A stretch of 16,941 nucleotides of DNA, from the NCBI GenBank assembly GCA_031259345.1, contig JAIRLQ010000259.1, positions 1 through 16,941 of the forward strand, read 5' to 3'. Each line of letters starts with the position of its first letter. The first letter of the stretch is position 1. Positions 1 to 7,338 of the stretch are shown here, piece after piece. The translations under genes and the position numbers were made by a program. The notes below the pieces were generated by a model. It was not told the DNA's origin. It worked only from the letters and a program-made list of their open reading frames with translations, and ran no database searches. This DNA comes from Treponema sp. (GTDB lineage Bacteria > Spirochaetota > Spirochaetia > Treponematales > Breznakiellaceae).

Positions 1-568
1 GCGCTGCAAGAACACCCCCGGCCAGGTACATGCCGACCTGGTGGTCTCCAAAACCGGCAATGGGAATCATGGGACTGCCGTCTCTGTCGTATAGGGTACC
101 CATGATGCCTCCCCGGGCAAAATACGCCGTAAAATCGAATCCCGGCAGATCCTTGTCCGGCCCTTTTTCGCCGTAACCACTGACAAATCCCATGACGATT
201 CCGGGGTACTTTTCATGAATTGTTTTATAGTCCAGTCCTGCCCGTTCCAAAGCCCCCTGACGCCAGTTGGTGATAAAGATATCACTTCCGGCCAAAAGCT
301 GTTCCAGCACTTTACGGCCGGCATCGCTTTTGGTGTTCAGGGTAATACACTTCTTTCCGGTATTCTCCATACAAAAGGTAGTGTCTTCCGCATCGCCAAA
401 CGGCCGGCCTTCATTGACGGCGGTAAACCGCAGCGGATCGCCTCCGGGTGGTTCCACCTTGATAACCTCCGCGCCCAGATCCGCCAGATAGCGGGCGCAG
501 CAGGGACCGGCGATAAAGGTTGCCAGTTCCAAAACCTTGATGCCCTCAAGGGGCCTTTTGTTACTCAT
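1..568 (-). CDS. hadA: Class III CoA-transferase, HadA/FldA type (3' end cut by window)
   Basis: Family III (CaiB/BaiF) CoA-transferase, predicted to move CoA from an acyl- or enoyl-CoA product onto a 2-hydroxyacid so that it can be dehydrated. The 189 visible codons start with MSNKRPLEGIKVLELATF. They include the AGPCCARYLADLGAEVIKVEPPGG block, then GFDFTAYFARGG and GFGDHQVGMYLAGG. Asp175 in GDHQVG aligns with the catalytic Asp of formyl-CoA transferase. From memory these blocks match 2-hydroxyisocaproate CoA-transferase (HadA) of Clostridioides difficile closely, better than formyl-CoA or carnitine CoA-transferases. The start has AGGAG 10 bases ahead and lies 5 bases after the HadC stop, so it is the last visible gene of the had operon. 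The family is about 400 residues long, so roughly half is missing on the left. The acid used cannot be read from the sequence. Confidence 0.9.
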   Translation of the reverse strand, partial: MSNKRPLEGIKVLELATFIAGPCCARYLADLGAEVIKVEPPGGDPLRFTAVNEGRPFGDAEDTTFCMENTGKKCITLNTKSDAGRKVLEQLLAGSDIFITNWRQGALERAGLDYKTIHEKYPGIVMGFVSGYGEKGPDKDLPGFDFTAYFARGGIMGTLYDRDGSPMIPIAGFGDHQVGMYLAGGVLAA

Positions 569-573
569 ATACT

Positions 574-1716
574 TTAAACTCCTGTAATGATTTGCTTTTG
601 CGACAGTAAATCCCGAAAGGTCTCAATAACCGTCCGGGCCTGTTCATAGTTTACCATCTGACGATCCACCTCAACGATGATGCAGGGAATTTTATTGGCC
701 TCGCAGGCCCGTTTGATGAGGGGATAATCAAATTCTTCCGGATCACAAAATTTGGTAAGTATCACCAGGACGCCCCTGGCTTTCCTGGCCTTTGCCTCTT
801 CAACGACGAACGCCACCCGTTTCTTTTCCGGGTCGTATAAAACACTGCAATTATCCATGGCGCGGAATTTTTGAACCAGTCGATCCAGAGGATCGTTTCC
901 TTGGGGCGCGTCCACCCGGTACTGGCGGCTTTCGGCGGCAATGTCATCCGCCGCCACCTGCATCCCGTATTCATCCAGAATACCGGTAAGGGCCGGGGCG
1001 TCCGCCAGAATACCGCTGGTCATGATCCTGATTTTTTCCGGCCCCGCAGGCCGGGTCTTGAGTTCGCTTAACAAAGAACGTACCAGGGCGGTATGTTCTT
1101 CCTTCAGTATAAAAAAAGCGCTTTTGAAAATGTCGCTGCGCTGGGAAACCAGGATCTCCGGATGGCCCGACAGTGTTTCGGAAAGGTCCCGCATTACCGC
1201 ATTGTGTTCGTTATATATTTCCAGCGACTTATCCAGCCTGGCCGGATCAAAACGCAGGCCCGTAACCTTTTCCAAATCGCAGATGACCCGCTCGTACCCG
1301 GCCCGGGTAAAATCCGCGCCAAACTCAGGCTTGCGGTTTTGCGGATATGTCATGGGGATAAAGGGAATGGATGGCACGGCATATTTCCAGTTCTGCCCCA
1401 GGACTTTGAGGCTGTCGCAGAGGCTGGGAATCACAATTGCCGATGCGCCTTCATAGGTTCCCCGCATGCCAATTTCCACAAGACTTTGCATGATCGAACA
1501 GATGAACGCGGGAAAATATTTTTTGCTTTCCTTCAATTCCAGATCGCCGCCCCAGACGCCCATGGGGACGATGCCCATGGAGTGAATGATCTCTTCAGGG
1601 GTATAGACCGGAGCAGTGAGCGCTATTTTTTTACCCTTTGCAAGATATGCGTTTTTTTGGGCGGAAGGATCAGAAGCAACCGCGTGAAATTGGCTTAATA
1701 GTTCTTGTATACCCAT
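574..1716 (-). CDS. hadC: 2-hydroxyacyl-CoA dehydratase, beta-type subunit (HadC-like)
   Basis: Second subunit of the iron-sulfur 2-hydroxyacyl-CoA dehydratase, which removes water from (R)-2-hydroxyacyl-CoA through a ketyl radical. It has 380 residues, the usual length. Features in order: PVYTPEEIIHSMGIVPMGVWGG (about 36-57), PAFICSIMQS with Cys73, IPSLCDSLKVLGQNW with Cys100, ILADAPALTGILDEYG, VAADDIAAESRQYR and TKFCDPEEFDYP with Cys324. These three Cys sit where family members bind the subunit's [4Fe-4S] cluster. I chose the ATG at 1716, preceded by AGGGAGAGG, over an upstream in-frame ATG at 1737. The upstream start would lie inside the HadB gene and has no ribosome binding site of its own. 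With this start the gene begins 1 base after the HadB stop, so the two subunits are probably translationally coupled. Benzoyl-CoA reductase subunits are related, but the match here is to the HadC/FldC group. Confidence 0.93.
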   Translation of the reverse strand: MGIQELLSQFHAVASDPSAQKNAYLAKGKKIALTAPVYTPEEIIHSMGIVPMGVWGGDLELKESKKYFPAFICSIMQSLVEIGMRGTYEGASAIVIPSLCDSLKVLGQNWKYAVPSIPFIPMTYPQNRKPEFGADFTRAGYERVICDLEKVTGLRFDPARLDKSLEIYNEHNAVMRDLSETLSGHPEILVSQRSDIFKSAFFILKEEHTALVRSLLSELKTRPAGPEKIRIMTSGILADAPALTGILDEYGMQVAADDIAAESRQYRVDAPQGNDPLDRLVQKFRAMDNCSVLYDPEKKRVAFVVEEAKARKARGVLVILTKFCDPEEFDYPLIKRACEANKIPCIIVEVDRQMVNYEQARTVIETFRDLLSQKQIITGV

Positions 1717-1717
1717 G

Positions 1718-2950
1718 TTACCTCTCCCTGTTCGCATCCATAATCTCGGTCAGGCCCTGGACCCGGGTGTCGTACTGCGCTTCGGAAAAGTTGCGTGGGT
1801 CGGCCTGGTCACCGTCAAAACTGGCTACGGGAATAGCGCAGGCGTCGCCGATCTGCCGGCACATTTCATACATGAAACCGCTCCACAGTTTACAGCTGCG
1901 GTTTGTATGTACCAGGAGTCCTTCCACATGGTTGTCTTTGCAAAGTTTGATACGTTTGTCCCTGGCGTGTTCAAGGTTGATTGCGTTAGGTACCTTGCAG
2001 TAGGCCCGGCACATATCGTCAAAATCCTTATAAATAAAACCAAAGGCATCGGCATAAATGGTAGTTACCATATTGATGCCCCGGCTTTTCAGGCCGGTGG
2101 CGGTAACCCGCAGCCAGGGCCAGCAGGCGATCCCCTCAAACATGATGCGGTACTTTTCTTCGCCGCGGTATGTGGAGACCCCTTTTTCATGGTTGTCTTC
2201 GTATTCGGACAGGAGCGTTTCCATTGCTTCTGCGGCCTCTTTTTTTCCCCGGGCGGTAACCATGACCGCCATGTGATTGAGCAGGTCAAAGCCGTTGAAC
2301 GGAGAGGGCCGGTAACGGGCGGTGGCGGTGGCCGCAAGCCAGGCCCGGCTGGTTCGGCCCGACAGTTCCATCACTTCTCTGTATTTTTCATCACTCCATT
2401 TTCTGCCCGTCAATTCTTCCAACTGCCGGATAGCCGCCAAAAACTGCGCTTTGACATAGGCCGTCTCCGCACCGGAAACTTCATAATCAGGATTAAAGGG
2501 AATGTCGATCATGATCATGGGAATATTCAATTCTCCGGACAGATTTTCGTACCACTTGATCATGCAATTACAGATATTGTTGCAACAGAGCAGGAAATCG
2601 GGCTGGGGCATGTTTTGTTCGGGGGCGTCCTTGATCTTTGCGTAGGCAAGACTGATGCGCGCATAGGCGCAGATATCGTTTGAATAGCCCTCCGCCTCGC
2701 TGATCCCGCACATACGTTCTCCGCCGCCCCGGGCCGCGATGCCGGCGGCCTGGTTTTCGGGATAAACCACCGCCAGGCCCAGGGTTTCGGGGATCTCCAC
2801 GGGGAAATTGCTGGAACACCATCCCACCATTTCTCCACGTTCTTTCGCCGCCTGAGCGTCGGAATAGGCTCTTTTAGCGATTTCTCCCAATTTGTATTTT
2901 GCCGAATTGGGGTCCGGCGGCGGCCGGCTGGTTTTATTTTCTTCTGCCAT
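1718..2950 (-). CDS. hadB: 2-hydroxyacyl-CoA dehydratase, alpha-type subunit (HadB-like)
   Basis: First subunit of the radical 2-hydroxyacyl-CoA dehydratase, partner of the next gene. It has 410 residues. Landmarks: GWCSSNFPVEI (43-53), VYPENQAAGIAARGG (62-76), NDICAYAR with Cys94, DFLLCCNNICNCMIKWYENL with Cys122/123/127, ARGKKEAAEA, YRGEEKYRIMFEGIACWPWL, NRSCKL with Cys353 and the closing SFDGDQADPRNFSEAQYDTRVQG. These blocks line up with HadB of C. difficile and FldB of C. sporogenes as I remember them, and the Cys residues fit the cluster ligands. The start at 2950 (MAEENK) has AAAGGAG nine bases upstream. A longer reading from 2992 overlaps the activator gene and lacks a ribosome binding site. 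The gene starts 13 bases after the activator stop. The substrate (lactate-, isocaproate-, aryl-lactate- or glutarate-type) is not determined. Confidence 0.94.
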   Translation of the reverse strand: MAEENKTSRPPPDPNSAKYKLGEIAKRAYSDAQAAKERGEMVGWCSSNFPVEIPETLGLAVVYPENQAAGIAARGGGERMCGISEAEGYSNDICAYARISLAYAKIKDAPEQNMPQPDFLLCCNNICNCMIKWYENLSGELNIPMIMIDIPFNPDYEVSGAETAYVKAQFLAAIRQLEELTGRKWSDEKYREVMELSGRTSRAWLAATATARYRPSPFNGFDLLNHMAVMVTARGKKEAAEAMETLLSEYEDNHEKGVSTYRGEEKYRIMFEGIACWPWLRVTATGLKSRGINMVTTIYADAFGFIYKDFDDMCRAYCKVPNAINLEHARDKRIKLCKDNHVEGLLVHTNRSCKLWSGFMYEMCRQIGDACAIPVASFDGDQADPRNFSEAQYDTRVQGLTEIMDANRER

Positions 2951-2963
2951 ACCGTGTTCTCCT

Positions 2964-3743
2964 TTAATTAAAGTTCCTGGTCCGAAAGGCATGGATCGCA
3001 GCCCCCAGCGCGCCGAAAAGCTGCGCGTTTTCGGAACAAAGGATGTCCCCTCCGATGGCGTTTTCCATCGCCCTGCGTACGCCCGAATTTTGAGCCACCC
3101 CGCCGCTCATACAAACGGCGGGAACAATCCCCAGGCGCTTGACCAGGGCTGCGACCCGGTTTGCCACGGAGACGCAGATACCCGCCACCAGATCGGCGGT
3201 ATCCACCCCCTTTGCAAGCTGGCTTATCACTTCACTCTCTGCAAATACCGTACAGGTACTGGAGATTGCCGCCGGCGTACTGGACCGCGCCGCATACGAT
3301 TCCAGTTCGTGAACCGGAATACGCAGGATATTTGCCATCACATCCAGGAAGCGGCCGGTACCGGCGGCGCATTTGTCATTCATTAGAAAATTCTTCATGA
3401 CGCCGAACTCATCAATGGCGATAACCTTGGCGTCCTGGCCGCCAATATCAATGACGGTACGAACCTCAGGAAAAACAAAACGGGCTCCCAGGGCATGGCA
3501 TGTCAGCTCACTGACCTGGGCATCCGCATCCTGGTAATGACCGCGGCCATAACCGGTGGCGGTAACGGCGTTTATGTCCTCACGGACAAGGCCGCTTTCC
3601 TCAAACACCTTTTCGATTACCTCGGAGGCCCCTGCCGTTCCGATACCTCCCCTCACCAGTGATGAAGCGGCGATTTTTACGCCGTCCTTCAGAATCAGGC
3701 ATTTGGAAGTTGTGGAACCAATGTCAATCCCCAATGTGTACAT
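2964..3743 (-). CDS. hadI: 2-hydroxyacyl-CoA dehydratase activator ATPase (HadI/HgdC-like)
   Basis: ATP-dependent reductase (archerase) that fires one electron into the dehydratase at the cost of ATP. The 259 residues match the length of the Acidaminococcus CompA/HgdC protein. The N-terminus MYTLGIDIGSTTSKCLILKDG is the ASKHA phosphate-binding loop. VIDIGGQDAKVI (98-109) and MSGGVAQN are further ATPase motifs. Cys125 (NDKCAAGTGRFLD) and Cys164 (ISSTCTVFAESE) are the two residues that in the homodimer hold the bridging [4Fe-4S] cluster, and both are present. The ATG at 3743 is the only plausible start. GGAGG lies unusually far ahead (about 14 bases), which may lower expression, and this would suit a protein needed only in catalytic amounts. 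The gene lies 23 bases after butyrate kinase and 13 before the alpha subunit. Its cluster and nucleotide would be oxygen-sensitive, so the host should be a strict anaerobe. Confidence 0.95.
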   Translation of the reverse strand: MYTLGIDIGSTTSKCLILKDGVKIAASSLVRGGIGTAGASEVIEKVFEESGLVREDINAVTATGYGRGHYQDADAQVSELTCHALGARFVFPEVRTVIDIGGQDAKVIAIDEFGVMKNFLMNDKCAAGTGRFLDVMANILRIPVHELESYAARSSTPAAISSTCTVFAESEVISQLAKGVDTADLVAGICVSVANRVAALVKRLGIVPAVCMSGGVAQNSGVRRAMENAIGGDILCSENAQLFGALGAAIHAFRTRNFN

Positions 3744-3766
3744 CCCCGCAGAACCATACCTCCTCT

Positions 3767-4873
3767 TTAGTACTCAAAATCGAAACCGCTCCAGACAGGA
3801 ATACCGGTATATTCTTTGACGGGTTCCTCGCCGGAAAGAGCGCGGATTGCGCCTGACGCCAGGGCTTCCATCTCAAAATCTCCGCCGTAGACAATGACCG
3901 GCGCAATCCATGACACAAGATCCTTTACCTTGTCTACAAAGTACCGGTCATTGGACACACCGCCGGTCAATACAACGGCATCGACTTTACCGCGCAGGAC
4001 ACAGGCGTAACTGCCGATTTGTTTCCCAAGCTGGTAGGCCATGGCGTCATACACGAGCCGCGCCCATTTGTCGCCCTTGTCGATACGGGAAGAAATCTCC
4101 CTTGTATCGTCGGTACCGAGCAGCCCCAGGAGCCCTCCGGTTTTGGAAACTTTGTTTTTCATTTCCTCCTGGGTGTGTGTACCCGAATAACACATCTTGA
4201 TGACCGGCATAACCGGAACATTTCCCGAACGGTTCGGCGCCATGGGGCCGTCGCCGTTGAGTACGTCGTTCCCGTCGATGATCTTGCCGTTTTTCTGGGC
4301 CGTTATGGACAGCCCGCCGCCCACATGGCATACGACAAGACCGCACTCCTCATATCGCTTGCCCAGCTTTTTCGCGGCCCGGATGGCAACCTCTTTCTGG
4401 TTAAGCACATGAACATGGCTTTCCCGGTAAATTCCTTTAATGCCCGATATACGGGCCACGTCCTCAAACTCGTCCACATCCGGCGGGTTTACAAGGTACG
4501 CAGGTTTTCCGGTTTCTTTGCCAAAGGCGTGAATGATCTGCGCCCCAAGGATCGCGGGGTGTTCAAAGAGACGCCCGCTGGTACAGTCTTCGATGATTTT
4601 GGCGTTCACCGGAAAGATGCCGCCGGGGGTGGAGGCCAGCCCCCCGGAATAGGCGGCAAAGGCGTCCATGTCCTTTAAGGAAACCCCCGCCTTGTCAAGC
4701 TCCGTCTTGATTGTTTCCAGCCGGTAGGGGAGCTGCTCGTTTACCTTCGTAAAGGTCTTAAGTACCGCCGGGTCGTGGGTCACGCTTGCTTTGAAAAGCT
4801 GCGCTTCCCCGTCAAAGACCGCCAGCTTCGTAGAAGTGGAGCCGGGACTCAGCGTAAAAATTTTGTAGCTCAT
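3767..4873 (-). CDS. buk: Butyrate (branched-chain fatty acid) kinase
   Basis: Acyl-phosphate:ADP phosphotransferase of the acetate/butyrate kinase group, making ATP and a short-chain acid from acyl phosphate. It has 368 residues against about 355-360 usual. The N-terminal phosphate loop SPGSTSTKLAVFDG, VVCHVGGGLSITAQKNGKIIDGNDVLNGDGPMAPNRSG, and the C-terminal VVLTGGVSNDRYF and EALASGAIRALSGEEPVKEYTGIPVWSGF blocks are typical of Buk rather than AckA. I chose the ATG at 4873 (MSYKIF), with GGAG eight bases upstream. It overlaps the stop of the preceding transporter as ATGA, which points to coupled translation. An upstream in-frame start at 4912 would lie inside the transporter gene. The matching phosphate acyltransferase is not beside it but in the divergent operon at 12623. 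Sitting directly before the activator and dehydratase genes, it probably takes the energy-yielding last step. The chain length preferred is unknown. Confidence 0.93.
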   Translation of the reverse strand: MSYKIFTLSPGSTSTKLAVFDGEAQLFKASVTHDPAVLKTFTKVNEQLPYRLETIKTELDKAGVSLKDMDAFAAYSGGLASTPGGIFPVNAKIIEDCTSGRLFEHPAILGAQIIHAFGKETGKPAYLVNPPDVDEFEDVARISGIKGIYRESHVHVLNQKEVAIRAAKKLGKRYEECGLVVCHVGGGLSITAQKNGKIIDGNDVLNGDGPMAPNRSGNVPVMPVIKMCYSGTHTQEEMKNKVSKTGGLLGLLGTDDTREISSRIDKGDKWARLVYDAMAYQLGKQIGSYACVLRGKVDAVVLTGGVSNDRYFVDKVKDLVSWIAPVIVYGGDFEMEALASGAIRALSGEEPVKEYTGIPVWSGFDFEY

Positions 4874-6150
4874 GAAGGTTCTCCATTTGTGATGCATTTG
4901 TTTTTGGTACAAAGCATGATGATAAACGCTATAATGACAATACCGATTATCGCTATAAACGAGGTTTGATAGGAACTTTTTTCCGCGATCAGCGCGATTA
5001 TCACAACTCCGGAACTCATTATAATCTTGCTGATGATCGAGATGGCAGGCCAGGCGTTTTCAAAGTCGTTACGGCCAAATACCGTCGTGGTCATGCTCAT
5101 GCTGATATTACTGCAGCCGCTGATGGCGAACATAAACAGCCCTGTGGCAATGGCAACGACAACGGCGTTTCTCCCAAAGGCAATCATCAGCAATGCGGCA
5201 AGGGCTTCCAGAAATACGACCAAAACGGAAGCGGCCTTAGTACCAAAACGCTGATCGAGAACACCGGCCAGATAGTTACCCAGCACGCCGCAGGGCCACA
5301 TCGAACTTAACAGTATAATCCCGAACATGGGATCATGACCGTAGGTTATGAGCAGCGGGACCAACTGCCCCATGACGCCTGTGGACGCCAGCATGGGAAT
5401 ACCCCAGCCGATAGCCACCTTCCAGGTTTCCGGCGTGGCAAGTACTTTTTTCGGGTTCCAGGGGCTGTTCTTTTTGTACTCGGCGGCGGCCTGAGCGGCA
5501 ACGTCCAACTCTGCCCGGCTTACACTTTTGTCATTGTCAGGGAACGCCCCCGCCTCCTCGGGATAGTTTTTAACCAGGGCGACCAGTCCGGCGATGACCA
5601 CACAGGTAACGGCGCAGGCGATCATAAAGCCGCTAACCCCTATGCGGGGAATCAGCGCGTGTATGACAAGGTTGATCGTCGCCGAGGCAAGCGTAACGCC
5701 CATCGTAGCTATGCCCATATACATGCCCTTGGTACGGGGAAACCAGTTCGCCCCAAACTGCCCTACGCCGACAACACCGTAAGAGGTCGCGCAGACAAAA
5801 TTCATAACGAGGCCAAAGGCAAACATCGGCAGGCTTTTGCTGAACGCGACAATGAGGAAGCTGACAGCGACCAGAAACAGGCCAATAATCGATACGAATT
5901 TCGCCCCTTTCTTTTTACAGAGCGCACCAAAAATCCCAATGCCCAATACGGCAAGCCAGCCGCCCAGGGACACAAAGAACATGATTTGGGTGATCGACCA
6001 GCCGTACAGTTCATTGTAGACACCTACCAGGGTATTCAGCCCTGCGTCAAAGACGCCGCCAAGGTAGAAATAGTAAAAACAGATAGCCAGAATAGCAATG
6101 CCCCAGCCCTTAAAGCCAAAATTCGGAACATAATTCGATAACTTGTTCAC
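4870..6150 (-). CDS. MFS transporter, monocarboxylate/oxalate-formate type
   Basis: Integral membrane carrier of the major facilitator superfamily, 426 residues with the alternating hydrophobic stretches expected for about 12 membrane helices. Visible marks are the cytoplasmic basic loop GALCKKKGAKF after helix 2, GANWFPRTKGMYMGIATMGV near helix 5, a central loop with NYPEEAGAFPDNDKS, and VLDQRFGTK as the motif repeated in the second half. The start is GTG at 6150, with AAAGGAG eight bases ahead. The stop overlaps the butyrate kinase start, tying it to the had operon and suggesting import of the acid substrate or export of the acid product. It is a recognisable paralogue of the transporter at 8565-9860, sharing the WFPR/YFPR-KG-MG, NPEE-G-PDN and VLDxRxG blocks. 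The substrate cannot be told from sequence. Confidence 0.85.
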   Translation of the reverse strand: MNKLSNYVPNFGFKGWGIAILAICFYYFYLGGVFDAGLNTLVGVYNELYGWSITQIMFFVSLGGWLAVLGIGIFGALCKKKGAKFVSIIGLFLVAVSFLIVAFSKSLPMFAFGLVMNFVCATSYGVVGVGQFGANWFPRTKGMYMGIATMGVTLASATINLVIHALIPRIGVSGFMIACAVTCVVIAGLVALVKNYPEEAGAFPDNDKSVSRAELDVAAQAAAEYKKNSPWNPKKVLATPETWKVAIGWGIPMLASTGVMGQLVPLLITYGHDPMFGIILLSSMWPCGVLGNYLAGVLDQRFGTKAASVLVVFLEALAALLMIAFGRNAVVVAIATGLFMFAISGCSNISMSMTTTVFGRNDFENAWPAISIISKIIMSSGVVIIALIAEKSSYQTSFIAIIGIVIIAFIIMLCTKNKCITNGEPS

Positions 6151-6180
6151 TTAAGTTTCTCCTTTCACTTTCAGAATAAA

Positions 6181-6197
6181 TTGTACAAACTGCACAA
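6181..6197. promoter_or_regulatory. Imperfect 17-bp dyad upstream of the MFS gene
   Basis: TTGTACA-AAC-TGCACAA, arms of 7 with one mismatch, lies 31-47 bases before the GTG start at 6150, inside the 78-base gap after the dehydrogenase gene. It has the size and form of a repressor or activator site and may control the had half of the cluster separately. No convincing -35/-10 pair was found beside it. Confidence 0.3.
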
Positions 6198-6228
6198 CCT
6201 GCTTACTTATAATCCTGCCCTACGATCC

Positions 6229-7290
6229 TTACAGGCCAGGATCAATTAGTACTTTGAGATGTTCTTTCCGGCTGGCCATAGGCGCCCCAATGTACTTTTC
6301 AACGACATCTTCCATGCTGAAGACACCGGTAACCATGCCGGGAAAACCTACCTTCTTTGAGGCCAACATATCCATGTACATTTTTATTTCCTCTTTTGTG
6401 TATACAAAACTGTACTGAAAATCGAATTCCATGGGACTGAAATGACTCGGTATCAAGGTAACGGGTTCGCTGATGGTACCCACACAGACCATCTGTCCGC
6501 CGGGCCGGATACAAGTGATACAATTCAGGTAACTGGCAGGATTTCCGGCACATTCAAATGCCATGTCGGCGCACACATCAGAATCAAGAATTTTTTTAAT
6601 ATCACGAGGAATGTCTTTTGATTTGACGGCATTGATAAAGTAATCGCCACCGTACTGCATCGCAATCTGTACACTTTCATCATAAGCACCAAGTACAATA
6701 ATCTTGTTCGCACCACCGGCTTTCAAAAACTGAATCATGGAAAGTCCCACGGAACCGGGACCGGAAACAACGACATTATCACCAGCCTTGAAACGGGAGA
6801 TTCGCAGAGCATGCAGAGCCACACAGATAACATCAAACAAAACGGCATCCTTCAGATCAACGTTGTCGGGAATTTTGACAAGTGAAGTATGCGCTACATC
6901 ATGTATCAATAGATATTCGCTGAAACCACCGTCCAGATTACCGAAACCCGCGGTCCTTTGAGGAAAACTATTAAGGCAGATATTGGTTTTACCTTTTCTG
7001 CAACTCGGGCACATCTCTTTGCAGGTACTGGGAGGTCCACAGATGAGACGATCGCCAACCTGAAAGCCTGTAACTCCTTCTCCGACTTCCACAACAGTAC
7101 CCGTGTTTTCGTGTCCTGGGATCATGGGTAAATGAATAAAGGGCGGAATATGACCAGCGTAAAATTCAACATCGGTCCCACAGACTCCGACATAATTTAT
7201 TTTTACTACCAACTGGTTTGCTCCTGCATGAGGAATAGAACGTTCCTCAAGGCGCATATCACCTGGTTTATAAAAGGTCAAAACTTTCAT
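6229..7290 (-). CDS. Zinc-dependent medium-chain alcohol/polyol dehydrogenase
   Basis: NAD(P)-dependent zinc alcohol dehydrogenase of the threonine/sorbitol dehydrogenase (Tdh-like MDR) group, 353 residues. The catalytic zinc site is seen as Cys37 (VGVCGTD) and His60-Glu61 (PGHENTG). The structural zinc site is Cys90, Cys94, Cys97 and Cys105 in CKEMCPSCRKGKTNIC, with one more residue than usual between the first two. The Rossmann loop is VVVSGPGSVGLSMIQ, and DMAFECAGNPAS follows. The ATG at 7290 has GAGGAG six bases upstream, better than an upstream start at 7311. The gene lies 48 bases after the VOC gene. A role in oxidising a hydroxyl group of the substrate, or in interconverting 2-oxo and 2-hydroxy acids, is a guess. 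Its codons are AT-richer than those of the had genes. Confidence 0.88.
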   Translation of the reverse strand: MKVLTFYKPGDMRLEERSIPHAGANQLVVKINYVGVCGTDVEFYAGHIPPFIHLPMIPGHENTGTVVEVGEGVTGFQVGDRLICGPPSTCKEMCPSCRKGKTNICLNSFPQRTAGFGNLDGGFSEYLLIHDVAHTSLVKIPDNVDLKDAVLFDVICVALHALRISRFKAGDNVVVSGPGSVGLSMIQFLKAGGANKIIVLGAYDESVQIAMQYGGDYFINAVKSKDIPRDIKKILDSDVCADMAFECAGNPASYLNCITCIRPGGQMVCVGTISEPVTLIPSHFSPMEFDFQYSFVYTKEEIKMYMDMLASKKVGFPGMVTGVFSMEDVVEKYIGAPMASRKEHLKVLIDPGL

Positions 7291-7338
7291 AATATTCTCC
7301 TCATAATACAAATATCTGTTTGCAATTTTCCTACGGCA

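Noticed and set aside
1715..2683. Long plus-strand open frame of 322 codons opposite hadB
   Set aside because: It lies antisense to a gene with clear family blocks, its translation is low in pattern and rich in His, Phe and Gly, and it has no recognisable domain. It is a shadow of GC-rich codon use.
1..2950. Benzoyl-CoA reductase genes
   Set aside because: The dehydratase subunits are related to BcrB/C, but the conserved blocks and the HadA-like CoA-transferase match the 2-hydroxyacyl-CoA dehydratase set, and no other benzoate-pathway genes are present.
5335..6141. Plus-strand open frame of 268 codons opposite the MFS gene
   Set aside because: Antisense to a well-supported membrane protein. 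The predicted protein is highly charged with no family pattern, typical of the strand opposite hydrophobic codons.
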